Origin: an uncultured Ruminococcus sp.
GTDB taxonomy: Bacteria; Bacillota; Clostridia; Oscillospirales; Ruminococcaceae
Direction of reading: 5' to 3'
Assembly: GCA_910584195.1 (NCBI GenBank)
Contig: CAJTYV010000095.1
Span: 1-5,136, forward strand
DNA length: 5,136 nucleotides
In this document: piece by piece, positions 1 through 5,136 of the stretch
Position numbering within the stretch: position 1 is the stretch's first letter
Layout of the letters: each line of letters begins with the position of its first letter
Program-made: the position numbers and the translations under genes
Notes under the pieces: model-generated
Database searches by the model: none
Told to the model about the DNA's origin: nothing
The model's input: the letters and a program-made list of their open reading frames with translations, nothing else

Positions 1-795
1 ATTATGACACGAGCCAAACTCAAATCCTATCAGGACACCTATGCACAAACCATGAGCAGATACGGGCTGCAACGTGGCATTGACGGGTCGGAAGCTAAGC
101 ATATATCCACACAGCAGTATTACCGTGACCTGATGCAGCAGACGGAACAGTTACGAACAGACATAGGGCTGCTCCAAGACAGCAAAGAAATAGTACAGGA
201 AGAACTCAGGCGAGCCAAGAAAGAGGTGCAGACCGAGAAGCTGAAAGGGGTAGCCACGACCGCAGCCACCCACATAGCGGAAAGTGTAGGTTCTCTTTTC
301 GGCAGTAATAAGGTTAAGACTTTGGAAAGGCAAAATGCAGCATTGCAAAACCGCATTTATGAACTTGAAAATGAAGTTCAACAACATGAGGAACGGCAAG
401 CCAAACAGATACAGGAAATGAAAAGCGCATACGAACAGCAGAACCGCAAGTTGTCCGAGTTCGTGGATTTCGTCAAACGTTATTTCCCATACGTGGATAA
501 ACTGATACCGACAATAAAGTTCCTGCGTGATTCTCTGCACTTTGGCGATGCCGTCATTAGAAAACTATGCATATTCAAAGACGCCACCATTAAAGGTGAA
601 CTATATTCCCGTGAGTTTAACCAGCATTTTAAAGTTGACGGTGCGGTTTGTTCACTCAAACAGGGCACAGAAGGAAATTTTGAACTCAACATAGACGGCG
701 TTTCGCATGTCAATTGGTTCAGACGAAAGAAAGGCGAGTTCATGGAAGCGTTGGGAATGCCGACAAGGAAACAAAATAGGGGTATTAAGCTGTAA
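1..795 (+). CDS. MobV-family (Pre/Mob) relaxase, C-terminal part, 5'-truncated by the window edge
   Basis: This is the tail of a plasmid-recombination/mobilization relaxase. The family nicks oriT and pilots single-stranded DNA during mobilization by a conjugative partner. The frame is open from base 1, so the ATG at 4 is probably an internal Met; the nuclease domain with its His/Glu motifs lies upstream and is not visible. Numbering from that Met, residues 5-40 carry the conserved MobV stretch after the catalytic domain (KSYQDTYA, then GLQRGIDGSEAKH and a YY pair). Residues about 44-82 and 104-157 are charged, heptad-like and probably coiled coil, separated by a small-residue hinge ending in SLFGSNK. 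The C-terminal part (about 158-263) is globular and ends in a basic tail. Its GC content is visibly higher than that of the genes downstream. The family call is confident from recalled MobV patterns; whether the whole protein is intact cannot be seen. Confidence 0.9.
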   Translation: MMTRAKLKSYQDTYAQTMSRYGLQRGIDGSEAKHISTQQYYRDLMQQTEQLRTDIGLLQDSKEIVQEELRRAKKEVQTEKLKGVATTAATHIAESVGSLFGSNKVKTLERQNAALQNRIYELENEVQQHEERQAKQIQEMKSAYEQQNRKLSEFVDFVKRYFPYVDKLIPTIKFLRDSLHFGDAVIRKLCIFKDATIKGELYSREFNQHFKVDGAVCSLKQGTEGNFELNIDGVSHVNWFRRKKGEFMEALGMPTRKQNRGIKL

Positions 796-805
796 ATCAT
801 AATAA

Positions 806-842
806 AGTCCGTGATAGTAGAATACTATATCACGGATTTTTT
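806..842 (+). terminator. Rho-independent terminator after the relaxase gene
   Basis: TCCGTGATA (808-816) pairs perfectly with TATCACGGA (828-836). The stem can continue after a one-base bulge with TAG/CTA closing an AATA loop. Six Ts (837-842) follow directly. It starts 12 bases after the relaxase stop codon, so it should end that transcript. Confidence 0.9.
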
Positions 843-843
843 A

Positions 844-851
844 TACTTTTG
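844..851 (+). promoter_or_regulatory. Bacteroidetes-type -7 promoter box for the leader and three-gene operon
   Basis: TACTTTTG fits the Bacteroidetes -7 consensus TAnnTTTG and lies two bases after the terminator T-run. The predicted transcription start is near 857-860. I see no clear TTTG-type -33 box about 20 bases upstream; that position falls inside the terminator hairpin. No other TAnnTTTG box is visible between here and the ATG at 1117, so this is the best candidate for driving the cargo operon. It is a motif match only. Confidence 0.5.
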
Positions 852-919
852 TATCCGGATTGGGGCAACCCTTTCCAAGACATAAGAAAAAGAAGAAGCG
901 TTATGCTTATCTTGTAGAA

Positions 920-1030
920 CGGAAACCTGAGAAATTTCTGAATTGTGTACAAGGGTAGCATAGTGGTTCTCACGCTATAGCGTGGGCTGCTATTACTACA
1001 TCTGTACACAGGGTTTTCTCAGGACCTCCG
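920..1030 (+). repeat. Long nested imperfect inverted repeat with a perfect palindrome at the tip
   Basis: From outside inward the arms pair as follows: CGG 920-922 with CCG 1028-1030; CCTGAGAAA 926-934 with TTTCTCAGG 1015-1023; TGTGTACA 944-951 with TGTACACA 1003-1010; TAGCA 956-960 with TGCTA 988-992. The tip is CACGCTATAGCGTG (971-984), a perfect 14-bp palindrome that folds as five pairs around a TATA loop. About 30 pairs are separated by short internal loops, which resembles a folded RNA more than a protein-binding operator. The pairing is read directly; that it forms in the cell is inferred. Confidence 0.75.
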
Positions 1031-1060
1031 AACTAAGACGTAGCATCGCAGTGCCACGCT
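955..1060 (+). repeat. Imperfect direct repeat giving a competing arm for the long hairpin
   Basis: GTAGCAT occurs at 955-961 and again at 1040-1046; CACGCT occurs at 971-976 and again at 1055-1060. The offsets are 85 and 84 bases, so 1040-1060 is an imperfect copy of 955-976. Because 955-976 supplies the left strand of the inner hairpin, the downstream copy can pair with the same right strand: CCACGCT 1054-1060 with AGCGTGG 979-985, and TAGCA 1041-1045 with TGCTA 988-992. This would form a pseudoknot or a mutually exclusive alternative fold. Confidence 0.55.
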
Positions 1061-1116
1061 TTCTTCGTTGGTTGGATTATGTTAGTAATAAACGATTTTA
1101 AATAATACAACAGATT

Positions 1117-1695
1117 ATGAGAAAACTTATTGTAGCGTTCGCATTTATGGTAATTACTTTGACATCGTATGCTCAAAGCGGTTCGGAACATCTTACTTTT
1201 AAAGGAATTCCCATTGAGGGAAGTATGACAGAATTCTGTCAAAAGTTAAAAAGCAAAGGATTTACATCTATTGGCAGAGAAAACAATCTTGCATTGTTTA
1301 TGGGAGATTTTACTGGTCGTAATGCAACTATAGGCGTAACAGCTACTGATGATGGTAAAAGTGTATTTGCTGTAGCCGTGTTATTTGACCCAAGTGGTGA
1401 ATGGAATACACTTGTTAATACTTACGGTTATTATAAGGATTTATATACTCGCAAATATGGAAACCCAACTATCTCAAAAGAAAAGAATCCGGCTCACTCA
1501 GATTCTAATACCGCTTTAATGGCAGAAGTTCATCAAGGGACAGTTGTGTGGGGCAGTGCATGGGAGGTAACAGGTGGAGATATAGAATTATCAATAGAAA
1601 AGACTTCTGGCGTCTATGAGGGTATGGTCGTAATTCGTTATCGTGATACTCAAAATGTAGAAACAAAAATCCAAAAAGATTTAGAGGATATTTAA
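1117..1695 (+). CDS. Exported hypothetical protein, 192 aa, first gene of the operon
   Basis: I do not recognise a family with a known function. Residues 1-20 are a clear signal peptide: MRK, a hydrophobic core, then SYA|Q, the usual Bacteroidales signal peptidase I site. There is no lipobox Cys, so the mature protein (about 172 residues) should be periplasmic or secreted. The mature part begins with HLTFKGIPIEGSMTEFCQKL, a pattern I associate with small exported Bacteroidales proteins, then alternates likely beta strands with helices. A segment at 96-117 (W, YYKDLYTRKYGNP) looks like a helix followed by a KYG.P turn. There is one Cys (41) and no obvious catalytic motif. The ATG was chosen because it gives a complete signal peptide; no Shine-Dalgarno is present, as is normal in Bacteroidetes. 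The next gene starts 25 bases after the stop and opens with a closely similar signal-peptide sequence. Gene reality is sure; function is unknown. Confidence 0.85.
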   Translation: MRKLIVAFAFMVITLTSYAQSGSEHLTFKGIPIEGSMTEFCQKLKSKGFTSIGRENNLALFMGDFTGRNATIGVTATDDGKSVFAVAVLFDPSGEWNTLVNTYGYYKDLYTRKYGNPTISKEKNPAHSDSNTALMAEVHQGTVVWGSAWEVTGGDIELSIEKTSGVYEGMVVIRYRDTQNVETKIQKDLEDI

Positions 1696-1720
1696 TTTTC
1701 AATAAACAGAACAATTGATT

Positions 1721-2380
1721 ATGAGAAAACTTTTTGTATTACTTGCTTTTATAGTTGTCGCTGCTACATCGTATGCTCAGGTATATAAGATGTATAAGAC
1801 TCAGAACTACCATAATCGACTTCGTTTAAATACGATGACAGGCGAAGTTCAACAAATTCAAGATGATGGTCAGTCTTGGGAAGTTTGTAGTGCAAGAGAA
1901 GTTTTAGGAGATAAAGAAGGACGATTTCGCCTTTATGAAACACAGAATATGTGGACTTTCATAATGCTTGATACATATACAGGTAAGAATTGGCAAGTCC
2001 AATTTAGCGTCAAGGGTGAAGACTATATGTTTGCTGCACCTATCAATATGTTTTCTCTTGCATATCCGGAAAAATCTTCAAATTGGACTAATAGATTTAA
2101 GATGTTTGCTACTCAAAATATGTGGACATTTATATTGTTGGACTCATATAATGGGCGACTATGGCAAGTCCAATATAGCACACAAGATTTAGACAACCTA
2201 TTTTGTATTCCTATCAATAAAAACGAATTAGTAGAAAATAACGAAAGGTGTATATTCTCTATTCAGCCACTAACAAGTATGTATCAATACTATCTTATAA
2301 ACGATAATACAGGTGATATGTGGAAATTTCAGTGGAGTACCAAAGGGGATGATTATAGATGGATTGAAAGATTCAGATAA
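1721..2380 (+). CDS. Exported four-repeat protein (TQNMWTF/WQVQ repeats), 219 aa
   Basis: An in-frame TTG at 1715 would add two residues, but the ATG at 1721 starts a normal signal peptide (MRKLF... to SYA|Q at residue 20) at exactly the register used by the gene upstream, so 1721 is preferred. The mature protein consists almost wholly of four related units at residues about 22-56, 69-109, 125-166 and 177-214. The consensus is RF.(L/M)(Y/F).TQNMWTF..LD..(T/N)G..WQVQ(F/Y)S, often followed by a hydrophobic PIN turn. Units 2 and 3 are closest; units 1 and 4 have drifted. Regular aromatic residues and G-x-x-W turns suggest a beta-rich repeat fold, possibly for binding a ligand or partner. No catalytic residues or lipobox are visible. 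It sits 25 nt after the preceding stop and 14 nt before the helicase ATG, so co-transcription is likely. I recall similar repeats in exported Bacteroidales proteins but know no function. Confidence 0.88.
   Translation: MRKLFVLLAFIVVAATSYAQVYKMYKTQNYHNRLRLNTMTGEVQQIQDDGQSWEVCSAREVLGDKEGRFRLYETQNMWTFIMLDTYTGKNWQVQFSVKGEDYMFAAPINMFSLAYPEKSSNWTNRFKMFATQNMWTFILLDSYNGRLWQVQYSTQDLDNLFCIPINKNELVENNERCIFSIQPLTSMYQYYLINDNTGDMWKFQWSTKGDDYRWIERFR
1784..2362 (+). repeat. Four tandem protein-level repeats within the exported protein
   Basis: The units lie at about 1784-1888, 1925-2047, 2093-2218 and 2249-2362. Units 2 and 3 still match well at DNA level: both contain AATATGTGGAC and TGGCAAGTCCAAT, about 168 bases apart. 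Units 1 and 4 are recognisable only in protein (TQN; GD.W.FQWS). This points to old internal duplication, with the middle pair more recent or under stronger constraint. Confidence 0.8.
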
Positions 2381-2394
2381 ATATTATTTCTAAT

Positions 2395-5010
2395 ATGCAG
2401 CTATTGTTTATTATGATGATTTGTATAATTGCTATTTCGGTTATTGTGATAGCAATGGTGCGAATACGCCTTAAAAACAAGTCCAATGAACTTTCAGACA
2501 AGTTAAGCCAGATATCTTCATATAGTGAGAAATCAAACTATGAGCAAGCAAAAGAGAGATTATCTGCTCTCAATGAGAAAGTGTTTATAGATATTCCTAC
2601 CAACTTGAACAATGGCTTTTATGGTAATATAATCTCAGCAACGCAGGAAAAAGATTTTATCAATCATTACAAACCACATTTTCAAGAAGCGTATTCGCTT
2701 CAGAAGAAACTCAAAGCCTTTAATATCACTCCATCTGAAACTATATTAAAATTCATCAATGATTTTGGAGCTATCAATAGACTTGTAAAACAGCATAATG
2801 AGGGTGTTATTGCATTTCTGCTTGACACACATAAAGATTTCTTCGACAAATGCTTAAAATATCCATTGGATAAGCAACAAAGACGCTCAATTGTTTCAGA
2901 AGAGGATAATTGTTTGGTTGTTAGTAGCGCAGGTAGTGGAAAGACCTCTTCTATTATCGGAAAAGTCAAGTATCTAACAGAAATAAAAGGCATTGCACCT
3001 CATAGAATTTTACTTATTAGTTACACTAACAAAGCAGCAGCCGAACTTACGGAAAGAATGGCTACTGATGGCTTGAAAGGTTATACATTTCACAAATTAG
3101 CCATTGATATTATCGGAAAAACAACGGGAACAAAGCCGTTTATTTGCGATAATACAGATTCTTTATTTATTGCTCTTTATCACACTCTATTAGAGAATAA
3201 GGCTTTTAAGAATAGCGTAGTAGAATACTTCATTGATTATCAAACCAATGAAGCGGATTGGGAACAACGCAAGAATGAAAGGCGAGAAAAATTGTCGGAA
3301 CAAAAGAATGTTCAACTAAAAGCAATGTTCCCCGATATGGATGGTCGGGCTATATATGTGAGAAGCGAACAGGAGCAAAAGATTTGCTTTGTCTTGTCAT
3401 CACTTGGAGTAAAATTCAGATATGAAGAGCCATACGAACATCAATTAGCGGATGAAATGCACTCTCAATATCGCCCCGATTTCTCAATATATTTTGAGCA
3501 AACAGGAGAAATCAAACGCATCTATTTGGAACATTTCGGAGTAGATGAACATGGTCTTGTTCCTGCTTGGTTTGCAAAAGACAAGAATATAACATACGAA
3601 GAAGCCAATCAAAAATATAATGATAGTATAACTTGGAAGAAAGCTGCTCACGAGAAATTTGGTACTCAACTTTTAGTAACATCAAGTGCTGATTTCCATT
3701 ATTCCGATATAAGAGATAAACTTCGACAATTATTAAATGACGCAGGTGTGCCAATTCAAGAAAAAACAGAAGAAGAATTATATGATTTAGTCTTACCCAA
3801 AGGCAGTAAACAAGAAAAGGCTTTTATTCGGCTGGTAGTTACTTTCGTAACATTGGTAAAATCAAGTTGTAAATCAGTTAGAGAGGTTCTTGAACAAGCA
3901 AAAAATGCAAATGATGAGCGGAGCGTTTTTATTATCAAGAACATATTTCAGCCTGTATATGACCGCTATATAAGTGCATTGAGCGATAGCAACCAAATTG
4001 ATTTTACCGATGCGATTCTTCAAGCCACAGAAATATGTCGTACTTCACACCCTGTTGAGTATGATTATATCATTGTGGACGAGTTTCAAGACATATCGGT
4101 TGACCGTTACAATTTCTTGAAAGTATTACGAGAGGGGAATCCGCCTGCGAAGTTGTATTGTGTAGGCGATGATTGGCAGTCTATATATCGTTTTTCGGGA
4201 AGTGATATGGCTCTTTTTAATCAATTTCCTGAATACTTTGGCGCAACAGAGATAAACAAGATTGAAACCACATACAGATTTGGAGAGCCTTTAGTTTCGT
4301 TGTCCTCCCACTTCATACAGCGTAATAAAGCCCAAATACAAAAGAATATACACTCGTTCAGCTCTGAAATGAAAACAGAATTGGAGTTTTATTCTTACGA
4401 CAGACGTGATTATTGCAAAACAATAGGAGAACTAATATCTTCTATTCCATCGGATAAATCTATATTTCTATTAGGACGTTATTCTTTTGATGACTATTAC
4501 CTGTCATTTATGTATAAAGGAGTGAAAGAAGGTAATAGATTTTATTATGTGATAGGAGGAAGAAAGATAGAGTTCTTGACAGTACATAAATCAAAAGGTC
4601 TTGAAGCGGATTATGTGATACTTTTACAATGTAATAAGGATACTTATGGCTTTCCATCCCTTGTAAGTGATGACCCTGTGCTTAATTATGTCCTGACTAA
4701 AAGTGACCAATTTCCATATGGGGAAGAACGGAGATTGTTTTATGTAGCAGTAACAAGAGCAAAGATAAAAACACTTGTACTATATGACAAGCGTTTCCCC
4801 TCTGTATTTGTGGATGAGTTTTTACACCCTGAAAAGGTTTCAGAAGAAAGTTATGTAAAGCACCCCAATGCCAATAAAAGATGGACAAGAAGTGCAGACC
4901 AATTTTTATTGAAACTGTATAATGAGGGTAAGAGTGTCAAATATATCGCAAACAAAATGGGCAGAAGTCAAACTTCGATTGTAATGCGATTGAACAAACT
5001 CACCCAATAG
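2395..5010 (+). CDS. Membrane-anchored HelD/UvrD-like SF1 helicase with inserted PD-(D/E)XK-like nuclease domain
   Basis: Residues 3-22 form one hydrophobic segment followed by RIRLKNK, suggesting an anchor that leaves the rest in the cytoplasm. Residues 25-155 are mostly helical. Superfamily 1A helicase motifs follow in order: Q-motif region 156-167, Walker A AGSGKTSS 179-186 (K183), Ia near 205-222, TFH 231-233, II VDEFQD 561-566, III GDDWQSIYRFSG 591-602, IV TTYRFG 625-630, V TVHKSKG 729-735, VI VAVTRAK 784-790. FQDIS, VGDDWQ.IYRFSG and the short motif IV-V spacing match E. coli helicase IV (HelD), a 3'-5' DNA helicase, better than UvrD or Rep. Residues about 318-452, absent from E. coli HelD, resemble a PD-(D/E)XK fold: E325, PDF 361-363, E379 in LEHFG. 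Residues 829-871 (RWTRSADQ... IANKMGRSQTSI..RL) form a SANT/HTH-like DNA-binding end. All ATPase motifs look intact. It starts 14 nt after the repeat-protein gene; later Met starts (7, 8, 21) would shorten or lose the anchor. The helicase call is sure; nuclease activity and membrane location are inferred. Confidence 0.93.
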   Translation: MQLLFIMMICIIAISVIVIAMVRIRLKNKSNELSDKLSQISSYSEKSNYEQAKERLSALNEKVFIDIPTNLNNGFYGNIISATQEKDFINHYKPHFQEAYSLQKKLKAFNITPSETILKFINDFGAINRLVKQHNEGVIAFLLDTHKDFFDKCLKYPLDKQQRRSIVSEEDNCLVVSSAGSGKTSSIIGKVKYLTEIKGIAPHRILLISYTNKAAAELTERMATDGLKGYTFHKLAIDIIGKTTGTKPFICDNTDSLFIALYHTLLENKAFKNSVVEYFIDYQTNEADWEQRKNERREKLSEQKNVQLKAMFPDMDGRAIYVRSEQEQKICFVLSSLGVKFRYEEPYEHQLADEMHSQYRPDFSIYFEQTGEIKRIYLEHFGVDEHGLVPAWFAKDKNITYEEANQKYNDSITWKKAAHEKFGTQLLVTSSADFHYSDIRDKLRQLLNDAGVPIQEKTEEELYDLVLPKGSKQEKAFIRLVVTFVTLVKSSCKSVREVLEQAKNANDERSVFIIKNIFQPVYDRYISALSDSNQIDFTDAILQATEICRTSHPVEYDYIIVDEFQDISVDRYNFLKVLREGNPPAKLYCVGDDWQSIYRFSGSDMALFNQFPEYFGATEINKIETTYRFGEPLVSLSSHFIQRNKAQIQKNIHSFSSEMKTELEFYSYDRRDYCKTIGELISSIPSDKSIFLLGRYSFDDYYLSFMYKGVKEGNRFYYVIGGRKIEFLTVHKSKGLEADYVILLQCNKDTYGFPSLVSDDPVLNYVLTKSDQFPYGEERRLFYVAVTRAKIKTLVLYDKRFPSVFVDEFLHPEKVSEESYVKHPNANKRWTRSADQFLLKLYNEGKSVKYIANKMGRSQTSIVMRLNKLTQ

Positions 5011-5136
5011 TAGATTATATTTATTCTTCTATACTGCATGTATTAGATATTTTTTTACCTTTGCAAAAGAAATGAGTTATTTGACAGCATAGCACCGCAA
5101 ATCGCTGAAAATCGCACGGTTTCCAACTCGTTACCG
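5011..5136. other. 3' flank: weak hairpin, promoter box, no complete gene
   Basis: After the helicase stop codon there is only a four-pair hairpin (ATAC 5031-5034 with GTAT 5040-5043) several bases before a T-run ending at 5056, too weak to call a terminator. A promoter box lies at 5056-5063. Beyond it an ATG at 5072 reaches a stop after six codons. On the minus strand the frame from the window edge to a TAA at 5055-5057 is open (26 whole codons ending in SFLLQR), but it reads through the promoter box and may be chance. AAATCGC is repeated at 5099-5105 and 5109-5115. The stretch is most simply the start region of a further gene or the edge of the cargo. Confidence 0.4.
5056..5063 (+). promoter_or_regulatory. 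Bacteroidetes-type -7 promoter box for a gene beyond the window
   Basis: TACCTTTG followed by C is an exact TAnnTTTG match and one of the commonest Bacteroides forms of the box. The predicted start is near 5070, so about 65 bases of leader are visible without a usable start codon. No clear TTTG -33 box is seen about 20 bases upstream. The downstream gene is outside the window. Confidence 0.5.

Larger units (their letters stand above)
857..1116 (+). promoter_or_regulatory. Long structured 5' leader, or stand-alone structured RNA, before the operon
   Basis: This gene-free stretch runs from the predicted transcript start to the first ATG. Visible elements, in order, are: a 5'-end hairpin (GGA 857-859 with TCC 874-876, enclosing GGG 863-865, CAA and CCC 869-871); a second hairpin (CAAG 876-879 with CTTG 911-914, then ATAAG 882-886 with CTTAT 906-910); the long nested hairpin 920-1030; a segment 1040-1060 that repeats part of that hairpin; and an A/T-rich stretch (about 1075-1116) leading to the start codon without a Shine-Dalgarno sequence. 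No convincing small ORF is seen. Several coaxial helices in an otherwise A/T-rich spacer suggest an RNA with a regulatory role. I cannot assign it to a known riboswitch or RNA family. A small RNA separate from the mRNA, or a folded DNA element, remain possible. Confidence 0.5.

Noticed and set aside
120..800. Minus-strand open frames opposite the relaxase (120-356, 151-540, 480-800)
   Set aside because: They lie wholly or almost wholly antisense to a recognised MobV protein, show no known motifs, and are expected by chance.
955..1023. tRNA or tRNA-like gene (GTAGCATAGTGGTTCTCACG resembles a D-arm and anticodon region)
   Set aside because: No T-arm GTTCRANNC, no acceptor stem and no CCA-proximal end; the pairing found is a long nested hairpin instead.
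920..1030. Long inverted repeat as oriT or an integron attC site
   Set aside because: oriT of MobV elements normally lies upstream of the mob gene, this lies downstream; no attC core-site boxes (GTTRRRY) are placed at its ends.
920..1030. Long inverted repeat as a MITE or insertion-sequence remnant
   Set aside because: No flanking target-site duplication and no transposase fragment are visible.
1033..1242. Minus-strand open frame crossing the leader and the first exported gene
   Set aside because: It overlaps both the structured leader and a signal-peptide gene and encodes no recognisable protein.
1715..1720. TTG start for the repeat protein
   Set aside because: The ATG two codons later gives the same signal-peptide register as the neighbouring gene.
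2700..4888. Minus-strand open frames opposite the helicase and a + frame at 1968-2192
   Set aside because: They overlap strongly supported coding sequence and have low-complexity, unrecognisable translations.
5031..5056. Terminator after the helicase gene
   Set aside because: Only a four-pair hairpin not adjacent to the T-run; too weak to call.

Overview
The window looks like accessory DNA from a member of the Bacteroidales, most likely a mobilizable or conjugative element. Four things point there: a Bacteroides-type MobV (Pre/Mob) relaxase tail at the left edge, TAnnTTTG promoter boxes of the Bacteroidetes kind, A/T-rich start regions without Shine-Dalgarno sequences, and signal peptides ending in SYA|Q. 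All genes read on the + strand. I see no rRNA, tRNA, CRISPR array, transposase or integrase.

Layout. Positions 1-795 hold the C-terminal part of the relaxase; its catalytic N-terminus lies outside the window. A strong intrinsic terminator (806-842) closes that unit. A promoter-like box (844-851) follows at once, then a leader of about 260 nt without a gene but rich in secondary structure: a short hairpin at the predicted transcript start, a second hairpin, and a long nested hairpin (920-1030) with a perfect 14-bp palindrome at its tip. A further segment (1040-1060) imperfectly repeats the left arm of this hairpin and could compete for the same partner strand. Behind the leader come three tightly spaced genes: a small exported protein of unknown function (1117-1695), a second exported protein made of four copies of a roughly 40-residue TQNMWTF/WQVQ repeat (1721-2380), and an 871-residue HelD/UvrD-like helicase (2395-5010). 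The helicase has an N-terminal membrane anchor, an inserted PD-(D/E)XK-like nuclease domain and a C-terminal SANT/HTH-like domain. The last 126 bases contain another classic promoter box (TACCTTTGC) and no gene complete enough to name.

How the parts may work together. The gaps of 25 and 14 nt and the lack of a visible internal promoter suggest one operon behind the structured leader. Two exported proteins encoded with a membrane-tethered helicase-nuclease is an unusual combination. A membrane-associated DNA-processing or defence module carried as cargo of the mobile element is one reading. That function is inference; the sequence directly shows only the gene order, the domains and the motifs. 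The cargo genes are visibly more A/T-rich than the relaxase gene, which fits separate origins.
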